Shown here piece after piece: positions 26,945-39,900 of a DNA stretch of 64,000 bases. Below the pieces are notes generated by a model. It had not been told where the DNA came from, did not search any database, and saw only the letters and a program-made list of their open reading frames with translations. A program made the position numbers and the translations under genes. This DNA is from Jacaranda mimosifolia (Eukaryota; Streptophyta; Magnoliopsida; Lamiales; Bignoniaceae), in the NCBI GenBank assembly GCA_018894105.1, contig CM032121.1, forward strand, positions 5,684,507 through 5,748,506. The letters are read 5' to 3'. The stretch's first letter is position 1, and every line of letters starts with the position of its first letter.

Positions 26945-27220
26945 TTTATCTCCCCCACCCCACCCCCCAAATCCCCCCTACCCCAACATAACTCGCTGCC
27001 ATGGCAGCCTCAGGTCGTCAGCATGGATGTCAGCGTAAAACAAAATGGAAAACATAAAAAAAAAAGTAATTTAAATTTTATTGATAAATTTATAGATAGG
27101 TATATTATATGTATGTGAATAAGTATAGATAGAAAAAAATAAGTATACATGTATGAATAATTAGAAAGAAAAAAGATAAAAATAAAAATTATTTAAAATT
27201 TTATAGATAAATTTATATAC

Positions 27221-27256
<36 letters not shown>

Positions 27257-27614
27257 AAAATGAGAATATATGAAATAATGAGAAATGAGAAACAATGATA
27301 AATTTATATATATGTATAAAATGAGAATAAAAAGAAAAGAAAAGATTGAAAATAAAGAAAAAATAAATAAAATATGATAATAAAATGTTATTTAAATTGA
27401 ATTGTATATATGTGAAATGATTAAGCGTAAATTGATCTTTTTATATTAAAATTACGTTAAATGGACAATAAATGTGGAGAGGGGGGGCGGTGTGTGTGGT
27501 TTTATAAAATATAAAGAAGTTGTTATATATATATATATATTTATATTTTTTTTTTTCACATGAGGGTTTGATACTTATTTCACAAATCATATTGGGGTAA
27601 ATTGCAACTAGCCC
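26945..27614. mobile_element. Partial copy of the MULE-type element seen at 14050 and 61899
   Basis: The right part matches those copies in order: a ccccacccc-rich island, taaaattatagataaatttata blocks, 'gagaatatatgaaataatgag', 'taaattgatctttttatattaaaatta', and the terminal 'catgagggtttgatacttatttcacaaatcat..ggggtaaattgcaactagccc'. The left terminal repeat is not evident. A (TG)12-type microsatellite sits at 27232-27256. Confidence 0.55.
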
Positions 27615-27693
27615 AATAAAATTATTACCATTTCAATGGAGTCCTTTCTTTTCTTTTTTTTTTTTTTTTGCTAATGTAGTGTTTGGTTATATT

Positions 27694-30600
27694 GGAAAAA
27701 TTACATTTTTGGTCTCATTGGATGGGGGGTTTGCACTTTCAGTAGTTAAGTTGACACTTATAGGACTAAAACTCTAAATTTTTTAATACATTTGCGATAG
27801 CACCTCAACTTCTGTTAGTATTCAGGCAAAACTGTTAAATTAAAAAAAATTAATTACCCAACAGCTCAAAATTTTGATTTATTTACAAAAATTCCACAAA
27901 ATTTGAATTGTCCAATCAACCTTCATTAAAAAATTTTAAAAGAATAATAAAATATAGAAAAAATCCTCATAAAAAAATTTATATCTCAGTATAAATATCA
28001 TATAAATATATACATAAACATATATATATATATAACACCCACCCCTTCTCCCCCAACCGCTCATCGCCAGCCATGGCTAGCATTTGGCCATGAAAAATGG
28101 CCAGCAGCCAGTGGCCGGCCATGGCCGATCGACCGTTGGCCACTAGCTGGCCATGGCCAGGCCTCAGGTGGGTTTGGCGGGGTGGGAGGGGAGCTGGTTG
28201 GAAGGGGTGGACGGGTGGGTGGGTGTGGAAGAAGGAGAAAATATATATATATATATTTATTGTTAATTAATAAATTTTAATTAAATTAACTTAAATTATT
28301 TTTTTGTACTTATGTTATTTATTTAAAATTATTAAAATTATATTCTTAGGATAAAATTTTAGATTTTATTTTTATTTAAAATATTTTCTTTGATAAATAA
28401 ATAAATTTAGTGTTTTTATTTATATACACACACATTTTGACTTATTTAATTTTTATTAATTGATAAATTTAATGAAATTAGCTTAAATTAGCGCTTGTTT
28501 GTTTATAAATTGGAGCATTCTGTCAAAATATTTTAGCAATATGATTTTTTGGAAGTGGGGTTGGAGAATGTGATGGTTGTTTATTTGTATTTTGGGTGGT
28601 ACGTGGAAAATGAAATAGGAGAAAATTATTTATTTATTTGTGTTTTAGAAGGGAACAAGATCTTATATCAATAAATTTTTTTATTGGGTTGATAGGGTGA
28701 AATAGACATTTTAAAATTACTAGTTTTAGTATGATATTTTTAGATCTTATTTTTATTTTTAAATTATTTATTTTAGTTAATAAATATTTTTTTATATTTA
28801 ATAAATATACTTAACTTCATATAAATAAATTATTTTAGATATGATTATTTTTTAATATTATTGAGATGTAATTAAGAAATAAAATCATATTTAATTAAGA
28901 GTTGGATTTGATTTTTATTTTTATTTTATAATTAATAAATATGTTTGATTAAATTTGATTAAATTATTATATAATCTATAATTATATAGTTAGGATGATA
29001 GATTCAAAATTTTATTGTTCAAGTTTTATTTTGTTATATTTGAGTTAATAAATAAAATATATTTATATTTAATAGAATTATTTTAGATGTACTTATCATT
29101 TTAATGTTATTATGTAATTTTGAATTGTATAGATAATAGGATAGACTTAAATTTTTATTGTTTAATTTTTATTTCATTTTTAACTTAACAAATAAAGTCA
29201 ACAAATTTTTTTTAAATTATTAGATATTTTACTATTTTAACATTATTAAATATTTTAACTTAATATTATTAAAATTATGTGGCCTAAAGTTATAAGTTAG
29301 ATTTTAAAAAAAATTTAGATGATAAATTCGTATGAAATAAAATTTTATAAACTTGAAGGATATTTGATATTTTAAATTCTAATGCTTAGAATATTTTTGA
29401 TTTTAATATTATTATATATTTATAATTATATAGTTAGGATGACATACTTAAAATTTTATTGTTGAAGTTTTTTTTTTTCATATTTGAATTAATAAAAAAA
29501 TATATATTTATATTTAACAGAATTATTTTAGATGTATTTATCATTTTAATATTCTTATGTAATTTTGAATTATATAGATAATAGGATAGACTTAAATTTT
29601 TATTGTTTAATATTTCATTTTTAACTTAACAAATAAAGTCAACAAAATTTATTTAAATTTTTAGATATTTTACTATCTTAACATTATTAGATATTTTAAC
29701 TTAATATTATTAAAATTATTTGGCCTAAAGTGATAAATTATATTTTAAAAATAAATTAGATGGTACATTCGTATGAAATAAAATTTTATAAATTTTAAGG
29801 ATATTTGATATTTTAAATTCTAATGTTTAGAATATTTTTTATTTTAATATTGTTATATAATTTATAATTATATAGTTAGGATGACAGACTTAAAAAATTT
29901 TTGTTGAAGTTTTTTTTTCATATTTGAATTAATAAAAAAATATATATTTATATTTAACAGAATTATTTTAGATGTATTTATCATTTTAATATTCTTATGT
30001 AATTTTGAATTATATAGATAATAGGATAGACTTAAATTTTTATTGTTTAATTTTTATTTCATTTTTAACTTAATAAATAAAGTCAACAAAATTTATTTAA
30101 ATTTTTAGATATTTTACTATCTTAACATTATTAGATATTTTAACTTAATATTATTAAAATTATATGGCCTAAAGTGATAAATTAGATTTTTAAAAAAAAT
30201 TAGATGGTAAATTCGTATGAATTAAAATTTTATAAATTTGAAGGATATTTTATATTTTAAATTCTAATGTGCAAGTTTTAAAATTTTTTTAGGACTCAAT
30301 TCATTTAATTTGATAATTTAGCAAGTGGGATACATGTGTATGTGTTTATATATGTGAATATATATATATATATATGTAAGTGTATAAATATTTTTCAAGA
30401 TTTATCTTTTTTTTATTTTTTATTTTTTATCTTTTTGCTTTTTTCAATTTTTATGTACCTATTTTTAATTTTTTTGTGGAAATATCCTTTTTTTTCGGTC
30501 TAGTAAAATACATGGCAAGAAGGGATTGCCATTCTACATGCCATGTAAGAGAGAGGATGTGATGTGGCGCCAAGTAGAATTTGGGCTAGATTTGTCCCCA

Positions 30601-30705
30601 ATTTGCCAAAATTCAAAAGTTAGTGTACCAAAATTGCGGCTCGAAAAGATAAAGTCAAAATTTGCCAATAGGGTATAGTTACAGGACAAATTTTGCATTT
30701 CCCCC
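27694..30705. mobile_element. Possible large MITE-family element (ends like 48516-50195)
   Basis: The left end reads GGAAAAATTACATTTTTGG and the right end, reverse complemented, reads GGGGAAATGCAAAATTTG. Both resemble the GGAAAAATTGCACTTTTGG terminus of the element at 48516. No clear target-site duplication is seen and the terminal match is weak. Inside are a GC-rich ggccatggc island (28050-28200) and a triplicated AT repeat. It could also be two unrelated elements. Confidence 0.3.
28950..30270 (+). repeat. Tandem triplication of a ~438-bp AT-rich unit
   Basis: A marker, gatgta(c/t)ttatcatttta, recurs at 29096, 29531 and 29971, giving periods of 435 and 440 bp. The blocks attatatagttaggatga, aataaagtcaacaaa and ttcgtatgaa recur in the same order. 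Units 2 and 3 are closer to each other than to unit 1. No coding potential. Confidence 0.85.
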
Positions 30706-31391
30706 TAAATGAAAACTCCCAATTCATTGAATAATTCTCAAAAAGTTATAAAGCCCAATATTTTAAAGAAATTGGCTCAACTAATGGATTATTCACTTCA
30801 AATTTCTTCAAGCTCAATCTTTAAAATAAAACTCAGTTCAATAATAATTCACTAAAAAATTGCTTAAGCCTAATTAACAAATTCTTTACATTATTGTGAA
30901 GTCCATTTCTTGAACAAAAGCCCAACCTACAAGTATTAGTAAAATTTTTATTTAATATTCATTTATAATTAGTAACAAAAATCATTGTTACCATATGTAT
31001 ACAATTGATATTTGGAGGGAATGAATTTTGGAGGGAAGTTAATTAAAATTTAGTAACTAAAAACTTTGTTACAATATATTTTATTTGTAACAAATATTTT
31101 GTTGTTACAAAAGGTACCAAATTTTGTTACAAATATATCTTCTTATATGATGAAAAATGTTATATGTAACAAAATAACATTTTCCGTAACGAATAATTAT
31201 TTAGTTATGAACATAAAAAATTTAAGGTAACAAATTTGAGTTAAAGGTAATAAGACTTTTACTTTGTTACTAAAGAAAATGTTATTCGTAATAAAAAATT
31301 AATTTTGTTACAATAAATCTAACATATGTAACGAATTTTACCTTTGTTACCAAATTTTTTGTTACGTGAAGTGCAAATTGTTGTAGTGTCA

Positions 31392-33256
31392 GTAGCTTCC
31401 TCCACTGTATTTTGTTTTCCTTTTGAAACTTGTGGAGTGTCAATTTCAAACTCCATATTCTCCTTGATGCCCTGTTGACTACTTTCATCCTACTCCACCT
31501 TCTTCATCATAGTAGACTCATCAAATGTCATGTTCCTGCTGATAATCATCTTTGAGCCCTTGTTATCATTACACCACAAATGATAACCCTTGACTTCATT
31601 TGCATAGCCTAGGAATATGCACTTCCTAGCCCTCGATTCAAGCTTCCCATCACAGACATGAGCGTAGGCTAGACACCTAAGTATTCTCAGATTTAAGTAA
31701 TCAGTAGGAGACCTGGACCAAATTTCCACTGGCGTCTTGTAGTCCAAAGTATTCGATGATGACCTATTCACCAAATAACAAGTAGTATTAATTGCTTCTA
31801 CCCAAAAATCCTTGGACAATTCAGCATTAAAGAGTATGCATCTAGCTCTCTCTAAGATAGTCCTATTTATCCGTTCTGCAACTCCATTTTGCTGTAGTGT
31901 ATGTACAACGATGCAATGCCTTACAACACTTTCCTTATCGCAGAATTCTTGAAATTCCTTCTTACAGAACTCCAATCCATTGTTAGTCCTCAAGCATTTA
32001 ATCTCTTTTCCTATCTACTTCTTGATCAAATTTTTCCATAGCTTGAAGTTGACAAACACCGCATCCTTATGCTTCAACATGTACACCCATAGTCTTCGTG
32101 ATAAGTTATCAATGAATGTTAGCATGTATCTAGCACTACCCTTTGAGGGAACTTAAGAAGGCCCCAAAGGATTTGAGTGAATGTAATCCAAGGTGCCCTT
32201 GGTCCTATCTATTGTGTAGCTGAACTTCACCCGGTATGCTTGCCAAGAACATACTGCTCACAGAAATCCAGCTCTCTAGTCTTCTCTCCACAAAGAAAAC
32301 CTCATTTACTTAATTCTAACATCCCTTTCTTACTCATGTACCCAAGCCGCATATACCATAATATCGTAGCATATCATTCATTGATGAAGAAACCACTATA
32401 GTACTAGAAACTATGCTACCTTGCAAAGTGTAGAGACCATTCCTCTTGTCCCCTTTCACGATTAGCAGTCCACCTTTGGAAACCCATAGAACTCCATCTC
32501 GAGGTCCATACTCATAGCCATTCTTATCAGAGTACCTAGCAAAATTAGATTTTTCTTTAGATCAGGAACATGATGCACAATACTGTCGTGCATTATGATA
32601 TTCACTGTGCGAATCCCTACAACTCTGCAAGAAGCATCGTTTCCTATGAACGATTTACCACCATCGTATTTCTGATAAGTGTTAAACCAATCCTCTCATG
32701 GGCACATATGGTAGGAACAACCACTATCCAAAATCCAATCCAAACTCAAAAGACTCTTAGTAACATTGAGAACAAGCCTACCATCAGACTCATCCTCAAC
32801 AATTCCTGCAACATCATCCCGTTTCTTATTAGAAGATTCACCTTAATCCTTCGCCTTTCCACGTTCTGGACAATTTCATTTCCAGTGCCCCTTTGCTCCA
32901 TATTTAAAATATATATAATTTATTGTAGGCTTGGTTTGAGACTTAGATTTGCCTCTACTCCTTCATTGTTCTTTTGATCTTTCCTTCGCAAACAATCCTT
33001 CCCTACTTTCACTGTCGTTGCTGCCCAAGACATGTTTTCTCAACTTATTAGAATTCAATGAAGCCTTCACATCCTCCATTGAAATTGTATAATCGTTGTT
33101 TCAAATACAACCAGTTTGTGAGGGACTTCGTTAAGGACTCTCCACCTTTGACCATAATCCCGCTAGTGTACTTTTTGTGGCAACCTCTCTCAGTACATTA
33201 TCTGCCAATGATAACACTAGAGTACCATAAGCCTTTGCCATAAACTCATCCTTCTA
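31392..33256 (-). pseudogene. Ty1-copia gag-protease-integrase remnant
   Basis: On the minus strand this is the first half of the element whose RT lies at 17155-18897. From the right come a gag piece (KAYGTLVLSLADNVLREV near 33240-33185), a damaged zinc knuckle near 32912-32868 whose first two cysteines are tyrosines, and the protease site DSG at 32728-32720. Next is a degenerate zinc-binding integrase N-terminus, then a 167-codon integrase frame at 31993-31490. There the catalytic Asp of the usual TDNG motif is Asn (TNNG, near 31984). Stops, frameshifts and an apparent gag deletion make it non-functional. The CACTA element at 18898-31388 interrupts it just after the integrase. Confidence 0.88.
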
Positions 33257-33577
33257 TGATGGATTTATTTCACAAATCCATTAGTATATGCTTTGTTACT
33301 AATTAGTTTGTGACGAAAATAAAGTGTGTCACAGAACTAATTTTGTGATGAAATTTTCGTCATTGATCGAAGAATCATATTTAAAGTTATAAAATTTCTG
33401 ATGGATTATTCATATTAATATGTATTCTGTATACCCATCACAAATATCATAACTAATAAATATTTTTGATCATTTTTTAAATTCGTTAGTATTCCATCAA
33501 AAATCCATCACAATTGTCTTCATACTGTGATATTTGTCGCAAACTTTCTGTTAGTGAAGGGACATTTTCTTGTAGTG
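33257..33577. mobile_element. CACTA-type terminus with subterminal repeats
   Basis: The segment ends ACATTTTCTTGTAGTG, reverse complement CACTACAAGAAAATGT, a canonical CACTA end. Before it are inverted and direct copies of tgatggatt, aatccatcaca and gtgatgaaattttcgtca. The left boundary is where copia gag similarity stops and has no recognisable CACTA end. The element may therefore be truncated, or the copia 5' region may have been deleted together with it. Confidence 0.55.
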
Positions 33578-33589
33578 TGTCTGATATTG

Positions 33590-34468
33590 CTCTCAACTTC
33601 TCTCAGCTTTACAGCTGGTCAAGTTGAAACAATCACAAACTTTTTAAAATCTACAACAAGGTCGCGTACTAGTGACGTGTATATATCTGGAGTCTATAAA
33701 ATAATTTCATTTCTAATCTGATTGGAATATTAAAAAAAAAGGATGATACAAATTGTTAGAAGAGAAAATCGTATTGTTCTGTATATTAAATAGTCATATA
33801 CTATATATAGCTATAGGAATATATAGCCATATTCTCTCAGAGGTGAATAGTCCAAGAAACTTTCTAAAAATTTACAACCATATGGATTTCTAGGTTGCTT
33901 GATCTGATCCATGCAAAGAGGAGTCATACACCAGGTACGATTAATTTGGCTGGAGTTAATAAACTTATTTCATTGCTGAGTATTGATTGAATATATATAT
34001 ATATATGTATATACACATTACTGTTATCTATAAATAGGAATGGTGTGGCAATAGTGCCACAGCGCGTTTTCAACTTTTGAATTTTTTTCTTTCCATGTTT
34101 GGCTCCCAAAACAACGCCGTTTTAGGGTGAGCATGCTATATTTGTTCGTATTGTCTGTTCAGTTGATTGCACATTTTGTCACGTCTTTTTGCATTGTGTG
34201 TGGGCTCTACATCCAAATCAGAAGAAAAGTATTTTGCTTGTTGCCTTGAAGTGGAAATAGCGTGCTTCTTTTGGAATGGAGGGCAGCGTTTTTTCACTTT
34301 TTGATATGGAAAAGTAGCAAAGACTGAAACAGAGAGAGACAACGGGATTTAGGGATTTTAGAGAAGAAGTTAGGCTTTTTGTAGATTTTGGCTTTCTTTG
34401 CGACTAATTTAATAATAAAAAATAGATGAAAAATCTGATAAGCGCGCGCATTCCTTTTACTATGTTGG
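33590..34468. other. No recognisable feature
   Basis: I see no convincing reading frame and no continuation of copia gag or its 5' LTR. Short AT microsatellites occur near 33992-34014. Confidence 0.4.
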
Positions 34469-36950
34469 TGTAATGCCTTAGAATTTTGTTTAAATTAATT
34501 AATTATTTTATCCTATGTTATTTTAGTTTCTCTTAGTCTTACTTTTTTATTGTATCAGTTAGAAAAACAATATATATGTGTATATATTTTTGGGCATTAG
34601 ATTTACCTCTCTATTAAATAGTGGGAATTAATATTTAAGGCCATAAGTATTTAAATATATATATATATATATTAGATATCGCAGTTGTTGAGAAAAGTTA
34701 AAATATTTCATAAACTAGTATTATATCATTAAAAGGAATTATTAATTGAGACCTTATGAATTAATTATAAAGACATTAGAATTATTATAGGGTTATCCTA
34801 GTCCTAGAAGACAAATAACTAGAGTTTTAGTTGCAGTATAACACTTCTTCTATATATATATAGTCCCTATAATTTAAAACCCTAGTCTCACAAACCAAAA
34901 AGAATAAAAAGGAGAAAAATAACTGCACAGAAGAAGAATAGAGAGAGAGAAAGAAATGAAAAGAAGAAAAAGAAAAGGAAATGAAGAACGGAAGAAGAAA
35001 ATCGGAAAAAAGAGCGGCGGCAACCTGCGCAGACCCAGTAGAAGAAATCAAAATATAAGGAAATTTGGTTAGTACCCTTAATTGTATGGAGAAATTGATT
35101 ATTGATCCATTATTAATTGATGAAATTGATTAGTGATTGTTGGTTAATTGAAAAAAATAGGTAAATGATATGAATACTTGTGTTTAGTGCCGATCTTCTG
35201 TTTTCTAGTGGTGGAATTCATGATGTACAGTGTGCAAGTTTGTCTTCTTCCATGAAACTATGAAAAAAAAAAAAAAAAGAGGTTGCAAAAAGTGAGAAAT
35301 CCAAGAGTGAGAGAAACTTGTCTGCATGCATATTTGTGTGCACCTATATATATATATATCTACCTTGGAAACAATTGTCTTTTGTCTTTTTTTTTGCAAT
35401 TAAAGTTTTGATGGTGTGTCCAATTTATATGTATATATATAGCTATGTCCCCAATTCAATTTATATATGTGTACACCTATATATATACCTTGGAAACTAT
35501 TTTGTCTTTTTTTTGGCAATTAAAGCCTTAAAGACGTGTCCAATTTATATGTGTATATATAGCTATGTCCTTAGATTCAATTTATATGTGTATACACCTA
35601 TATATATTTACCTTGGAAACTATTTTGTATTTTTTTTTTTGCAATTAAAGCCTTGATAACGTGTCCAATTTATATGTATATATATAGCTATGTTCTCAGA
35701 TTCATGAAATTTTCTTTCTCAAATTTAAGCAGTAGAAGCGGATTACCAATTAGGTAGGATGTTGTTTTTCCTTGGAACAATATTCTTTTCTTTTCTTGTT
35801 TTGGTGATAAGAGTTTTAGAATTTATTTAAGTTAACATTCTTCACTTAAATTTTTTGGGATTTCCAATGGATTGTAAGTGGAAAAAGATATAGGAAAAAT
35901 CCAACTAATTGAGTATATTTAGGATCAAATTATTGTGTATTCAGGAGTTTAGTTTTAATTATTTTGAAATTGATACTTATGGTATAGAAAAAGGGTTGGA
36001 GAATTTGATTTTCATAGTTACATTGAAGTATTGATATTGTGGATGGTGTAGGTTCATGTGCAATTGAGGTTCTATAAATTGGACATTAATTAAGTTAATT
36101 GATAAAAAAATGTTTCAACAGTTATACCGAGACCTGACTCAATAAAACAAACTCTTGGCTCTATTGATAAGTACAATGAGTGCCCAAACCTATAAATACT
36201 ATATATTGTTATGTTTCAAAACCCAAAAGGATATATGTTGTTGTATAATTATTTGTGAGTTGTTTCCAACTTACAATGCACTATAACTGTATTCCACTAT
36301 GCAGAAAAATGATTTATTTGTTTCACGATACAAGAAAACATGTACTTTATGATTTTAATGCTTTTAGACTAGCAATTAAATTCGATGATCAACTGATTGC
36401 TATTACTTTTACTGTTAGTTGGATCCAACTTGGTCTGGGTGTGCGATGGACTTCACTGGGCAACAGCGGACTAGCCGGTTGAACCCCAAGCCCCCATGGC
36501 CTAATCCCTACAATGCACAACAAAAGCCATTTGTGGCTAAAATAGGTCGTAGGAATTCTTGAGGATGCTCAGGCACTATTTTGGTAAGGCCGCACCTTGC
36601 CTGGAGCGATAAGGGACTGTTACAGCGGGAGTTTTAAGGTTGACTAGCTACAACAAACATGGTCTGATCATCGCATTTAAGTTGTTAGTCTAGGAAACTG
36701 TTTATTAAATTCTTGATTTGTTACTGCTTGACAGTTTAACGATTTTCATTTATATTTTTCTCAAATATTTTCACTGTACAAATCATGTTAAATTCTTGAA
36801 CTCACATTGCACGCTTGGCACTTACTGAGTTTTTTGCTCACACTCTTTTCTTTTCTTTTTTTTTTTTTTAACTTCCTTTTGGCAGACCTAGATCCTAGTT
36901 CTAGTGATGAGGTGGATTCTGTGTGCGATGAGAATTTAGTTGAAGTTAGG
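34469..36950 (+). mobile_element. Probable Ty3-gypsy LTR fragment
   Basis: The block starts TGTAATGCCTTAG, similar to the TGTAAC(A/G)CCCC start of the two solo LTRs in this window. Near 36560-36640 it has 'gccgcaccttgcctggagcgataagg..tgttacagcggga', and at 36818-36850 'ggcacttactgagttttttgctcacactc' followed by a pyrimidine tract. That is the arrangement of phrases I associate with long gypsy LTRs. I could not find a matching 3' terminus or a target-site duplication, so the right end is arbitrary. Confidence 0.4.
35340..35705 (+). repeat. Minisatellite: three copies of a ~123-bp unit
   Basis: The markers ccttggaaac (35363, 35488, 35611), gtgtccaattta (35416, 35536, 35661) and atatagctatgt repeat in the same order with 120-125 bp spacing. 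A 112-codon frame (35318-35656) stays open through all three copies because the unit lacks stops in that frame. The product (IYIYL-type runs) looks like translation of AT-rich repeat, not a protein. Confidence 0.88.
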
Positions 36951-39900
36951 TAATGGTACTTTGAGTTTTTGTGTTATAAAGCTAGCAGTGGATTTGTTTG
37001 AGTTCTTGTCTAACTTTAAGAGTTTGGATTGTCAATATCATATATTTACGATTGAGTTTCATGCCTTGAGACTAGACTGTATGGTTCGAATTTTAGTGCA
37101 TGACGCTGGGTTCTACGAAAGTGGATATGGGTGGAGAGGGTTGTCCTTTTATCTCATCTATAGTGGTGTAAAAAAGATTGACGGGCTTTGAAAATTGGGG
37201 TTTTAGTTGCTTGCCTATTGTTTGTACTTGATGTATTTAAAAGTGGAAAATGGGAACAAAAATTAATGGCTCATTTTTTTTTTGCTATCGTGATCTATAT
37301 AGGATGAAGGATTTCCCTCCAGCACATTATATGGCAATTGGTGACTGCCTTTTCCTTGTTTTATGCTGCTTTTTGATGATATGTGCCTATTTTGACTTTG
37401 ATTTTTCAGTTAGGTTGGATTGGTACAGTATGTAAAGCCTAAACTAAGATTTGTTCGCTTGTTATTTTAGTGTGTTTGTATTTATTTTCCTATTCTCTAA
37501 GCTTGGATCTTGTTTTCCATCTTTTTCTCAGACATGAATGTTTTTCATTTTTCTTCCTTTTTTTTTATTTATGATTCCTAGGATGTAAGTATTTTTAGTA
37601 ATTTTTGGTTTTTTGTTTCTCCTAATAGGTGAGTTTGCTTACTTCCTTTGTGTTTTATGTTTTTTTTTTTTTGGGGGTCTTTTTCCTTCCTATAAAGCTT
37701 TGAGTGCTTGGTCTTGGGTAGTTTCTTTTATGTTATCTGCGGTTGTTGCATTTTTTTGTTAGTTCTAGCTTCCTTTCACAGTGTGGAAGTTTGGTTTGTA
37801 ACATTTAGAAGTGGTTTCGTGCAACAATTTATATCAAAATAAATTTGATTGCATCCTCATGTGTTAAGAGCCATGATAATTTATGTCATATATTTGTTAT
37901 GTTTGTATAGTTTTAATTTTGTTTTTCTTGGTTTGGTATATAATGTTGTACCGTTTATGTTGATATATTAACAGGAAGAAAATTTTTAGGGTGGAGGAAC
38001 AGCTGCACATTTGATGCTTGATTCATGGCCCTCGTTGTAGCTTAAGGTCAAGAGATCAATGAAATTGTAAGAATCCTAATTATTCTACTTATTTTATGTT
38101 TCTAATGATTGCTACTACATTTCATATCTTATTCAAATCTTCACCTTCTCTTAAATAAAAAGTACTGAAAATGTTGTAACATTTTCTGGATGCTTATGTT
38201 GACCAAATGTAGCTGATAGATCTAATGAACCTTTAAAGAATGAAGAACAATACTACCAACATTTTCATATTATTTATACTAGAATAGTGCTTGCTAAGTG
38301 AATTTTTGAAAAGTTTTTTATAATTTCTTTTTCTTAGTGATGATTTTAGTTGATGCCAGTTAATAGATAAATCATGAGACTATCATGGGCTGTGTGACCT
38401 CGAGAAGCAAACTATTGATTTTGCTTTGAAATTTTGGGCTAAATTGATAAGACACGGAAGAAATGGAGCAAAATGAAGATAGTTGAAATCTTGGGGCGCG
38501 AGGTGGTGATAGCTAGGGCGCGCAGCGAGGCGAGAACGGGCAACAATATCACGCGACGTGCACTTGGATGCGAGCAACAGTGGAACAAATTGCAAGTATC
38601 ATATTTGATTTGTTTGCACAGGGAAATGTTTTGCCACAGTCAGAACAAGTACTTTTTCAATCACAATATATATTCAAGCCTTCTTCAAGAAGTCTGTCAG
38701 GTCCTCAACTGGTCATGTTATAGATTTAGTTATTCGTAATATCATGAGATATAAAATTGAAATATGTGCAACACCGGGTACAATCTATTGAGACTGGAAG
38801 AGTTAGAATTCTTAAAAAAACTTATGGTGGTGAGCTATTGAGTTGATTAAAAGAGTTGTAAAGCCTGTAACTATCAGATCATGACAGTCTCCTTCAACAT
38901 ATTAGAGCTTGTAGATCTGTTTGAAATTGAAAAATACATCATGTGTTTAAAAAAATTTGCAAGTTGCAAACCTGAATTTTAATATCCTCCGCAAGTATTT
39001 TAGATTTTATATCAATTAAAATTGCTACAAGGTCAAGGCTTATCATGATTAAAAAGCAGTTTGAACCATTTACATTGATTGAATAACGAGAAAAAAATAT
39101 GCAAGAAATAATATGAAAAAAAGGTAAGGGCCACAAAGGGGTGCCATCAAATAGAAAAATGAGAAGAGTTATTAAGTAGTTTACTTTATAAAAGACAAGT
39201 AGAGAATTTTCGAGAATAATGAGGTGTTGGAAGCAAAGGGTGGGACGGGAAGGGAAGGGAACTTTATCACTCTCACTAGGAAAATGTACGGTGTAAAGCA
39301 ATATCGAGGTGCTTAATGACAATTCATACAATAGGTGTATTTGACGTAATGTATACCTAAGTAGGGAAGCCATGTTCTTTGCTTGAACTATTAAATGAAA
39401 AGTAGCAAAAATTCTAACCACAGAAATTGTTTTCTCATTTATTCTCAATTTCGCACTTCTGGGTTTACCATATGAAGTTTTCTTGGTTCTCAATATTCAG
39501 TTTGACATTAAGCTAACAGAGTTTTATCTTAATCCATTTATACTTATGCAACTATAGATTGTTGTCTTTAAGTTATCCACTTATTCAAGATTATTCCCAT
39601 AAAATTATTGGCATGTGCTCCTATGTATGAGGCATCATATTTCCTTCATTAATTCGCAAGAAATAACTTAACTACACTCTAAGATGAATTAAGGAAATAA
39701 GTAAGGAAGAATCAGGAAAATAGAAGTTCTCGAGCATAATTGGTCAATGAACATCCATTTTTTTCCTTTTTTAATTTTCTTAAAAGCCTTCAAGCTTTCT
39801 ATTTTGAATACATGCTTATATCTTCTTTGCTAGCATTTCTCAATTAGATGCAATTGTTGCTTTTCCATTCAACTAGGTTGCTACTTGTTTGGAACTTTAT

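Larger units (their letters stand above)
18898..31388. mobile_element. CACTA (En/Spm) element, 12.5 kb, inserted in copia pol, TSD TCA
   Basis: The left end is CACTACAACAAATT and the right end, reverse complemented, is CACTACAACAATTTGCACT, giving matched CACTA termini. TCA flanks both sides (18895-18897 and 31389-31391), the 3-bp duplication expected of CACTA elements. Copia coding sequence resumes on both sides. The first ~750 bp and last ~500 bp are crowded with TTTGTTAC / GTAACAAA-type motifs on both strands, as expected for subterminal transposase-binding repeats. No transposase gene is visible inside, so this is a non-autonomous element enlarged by nested insertions (solo LTR, MULE-type fragment, triplicated AT repeat). 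Confidence 0.9.

Noticed and set aside
32570..32977. 135-codon plus-strand frame
   Set aside because: It lies opposite the copia gag-protease remnant, which has recognisable motifs on the minus strand.
34469..38000. Complete third solo LTR
   Set aside because: A plausible TG start and LTR-type phrases exist, but no matching terminus or 5-bp duplication was found on the right, so only a fragment is annotated.
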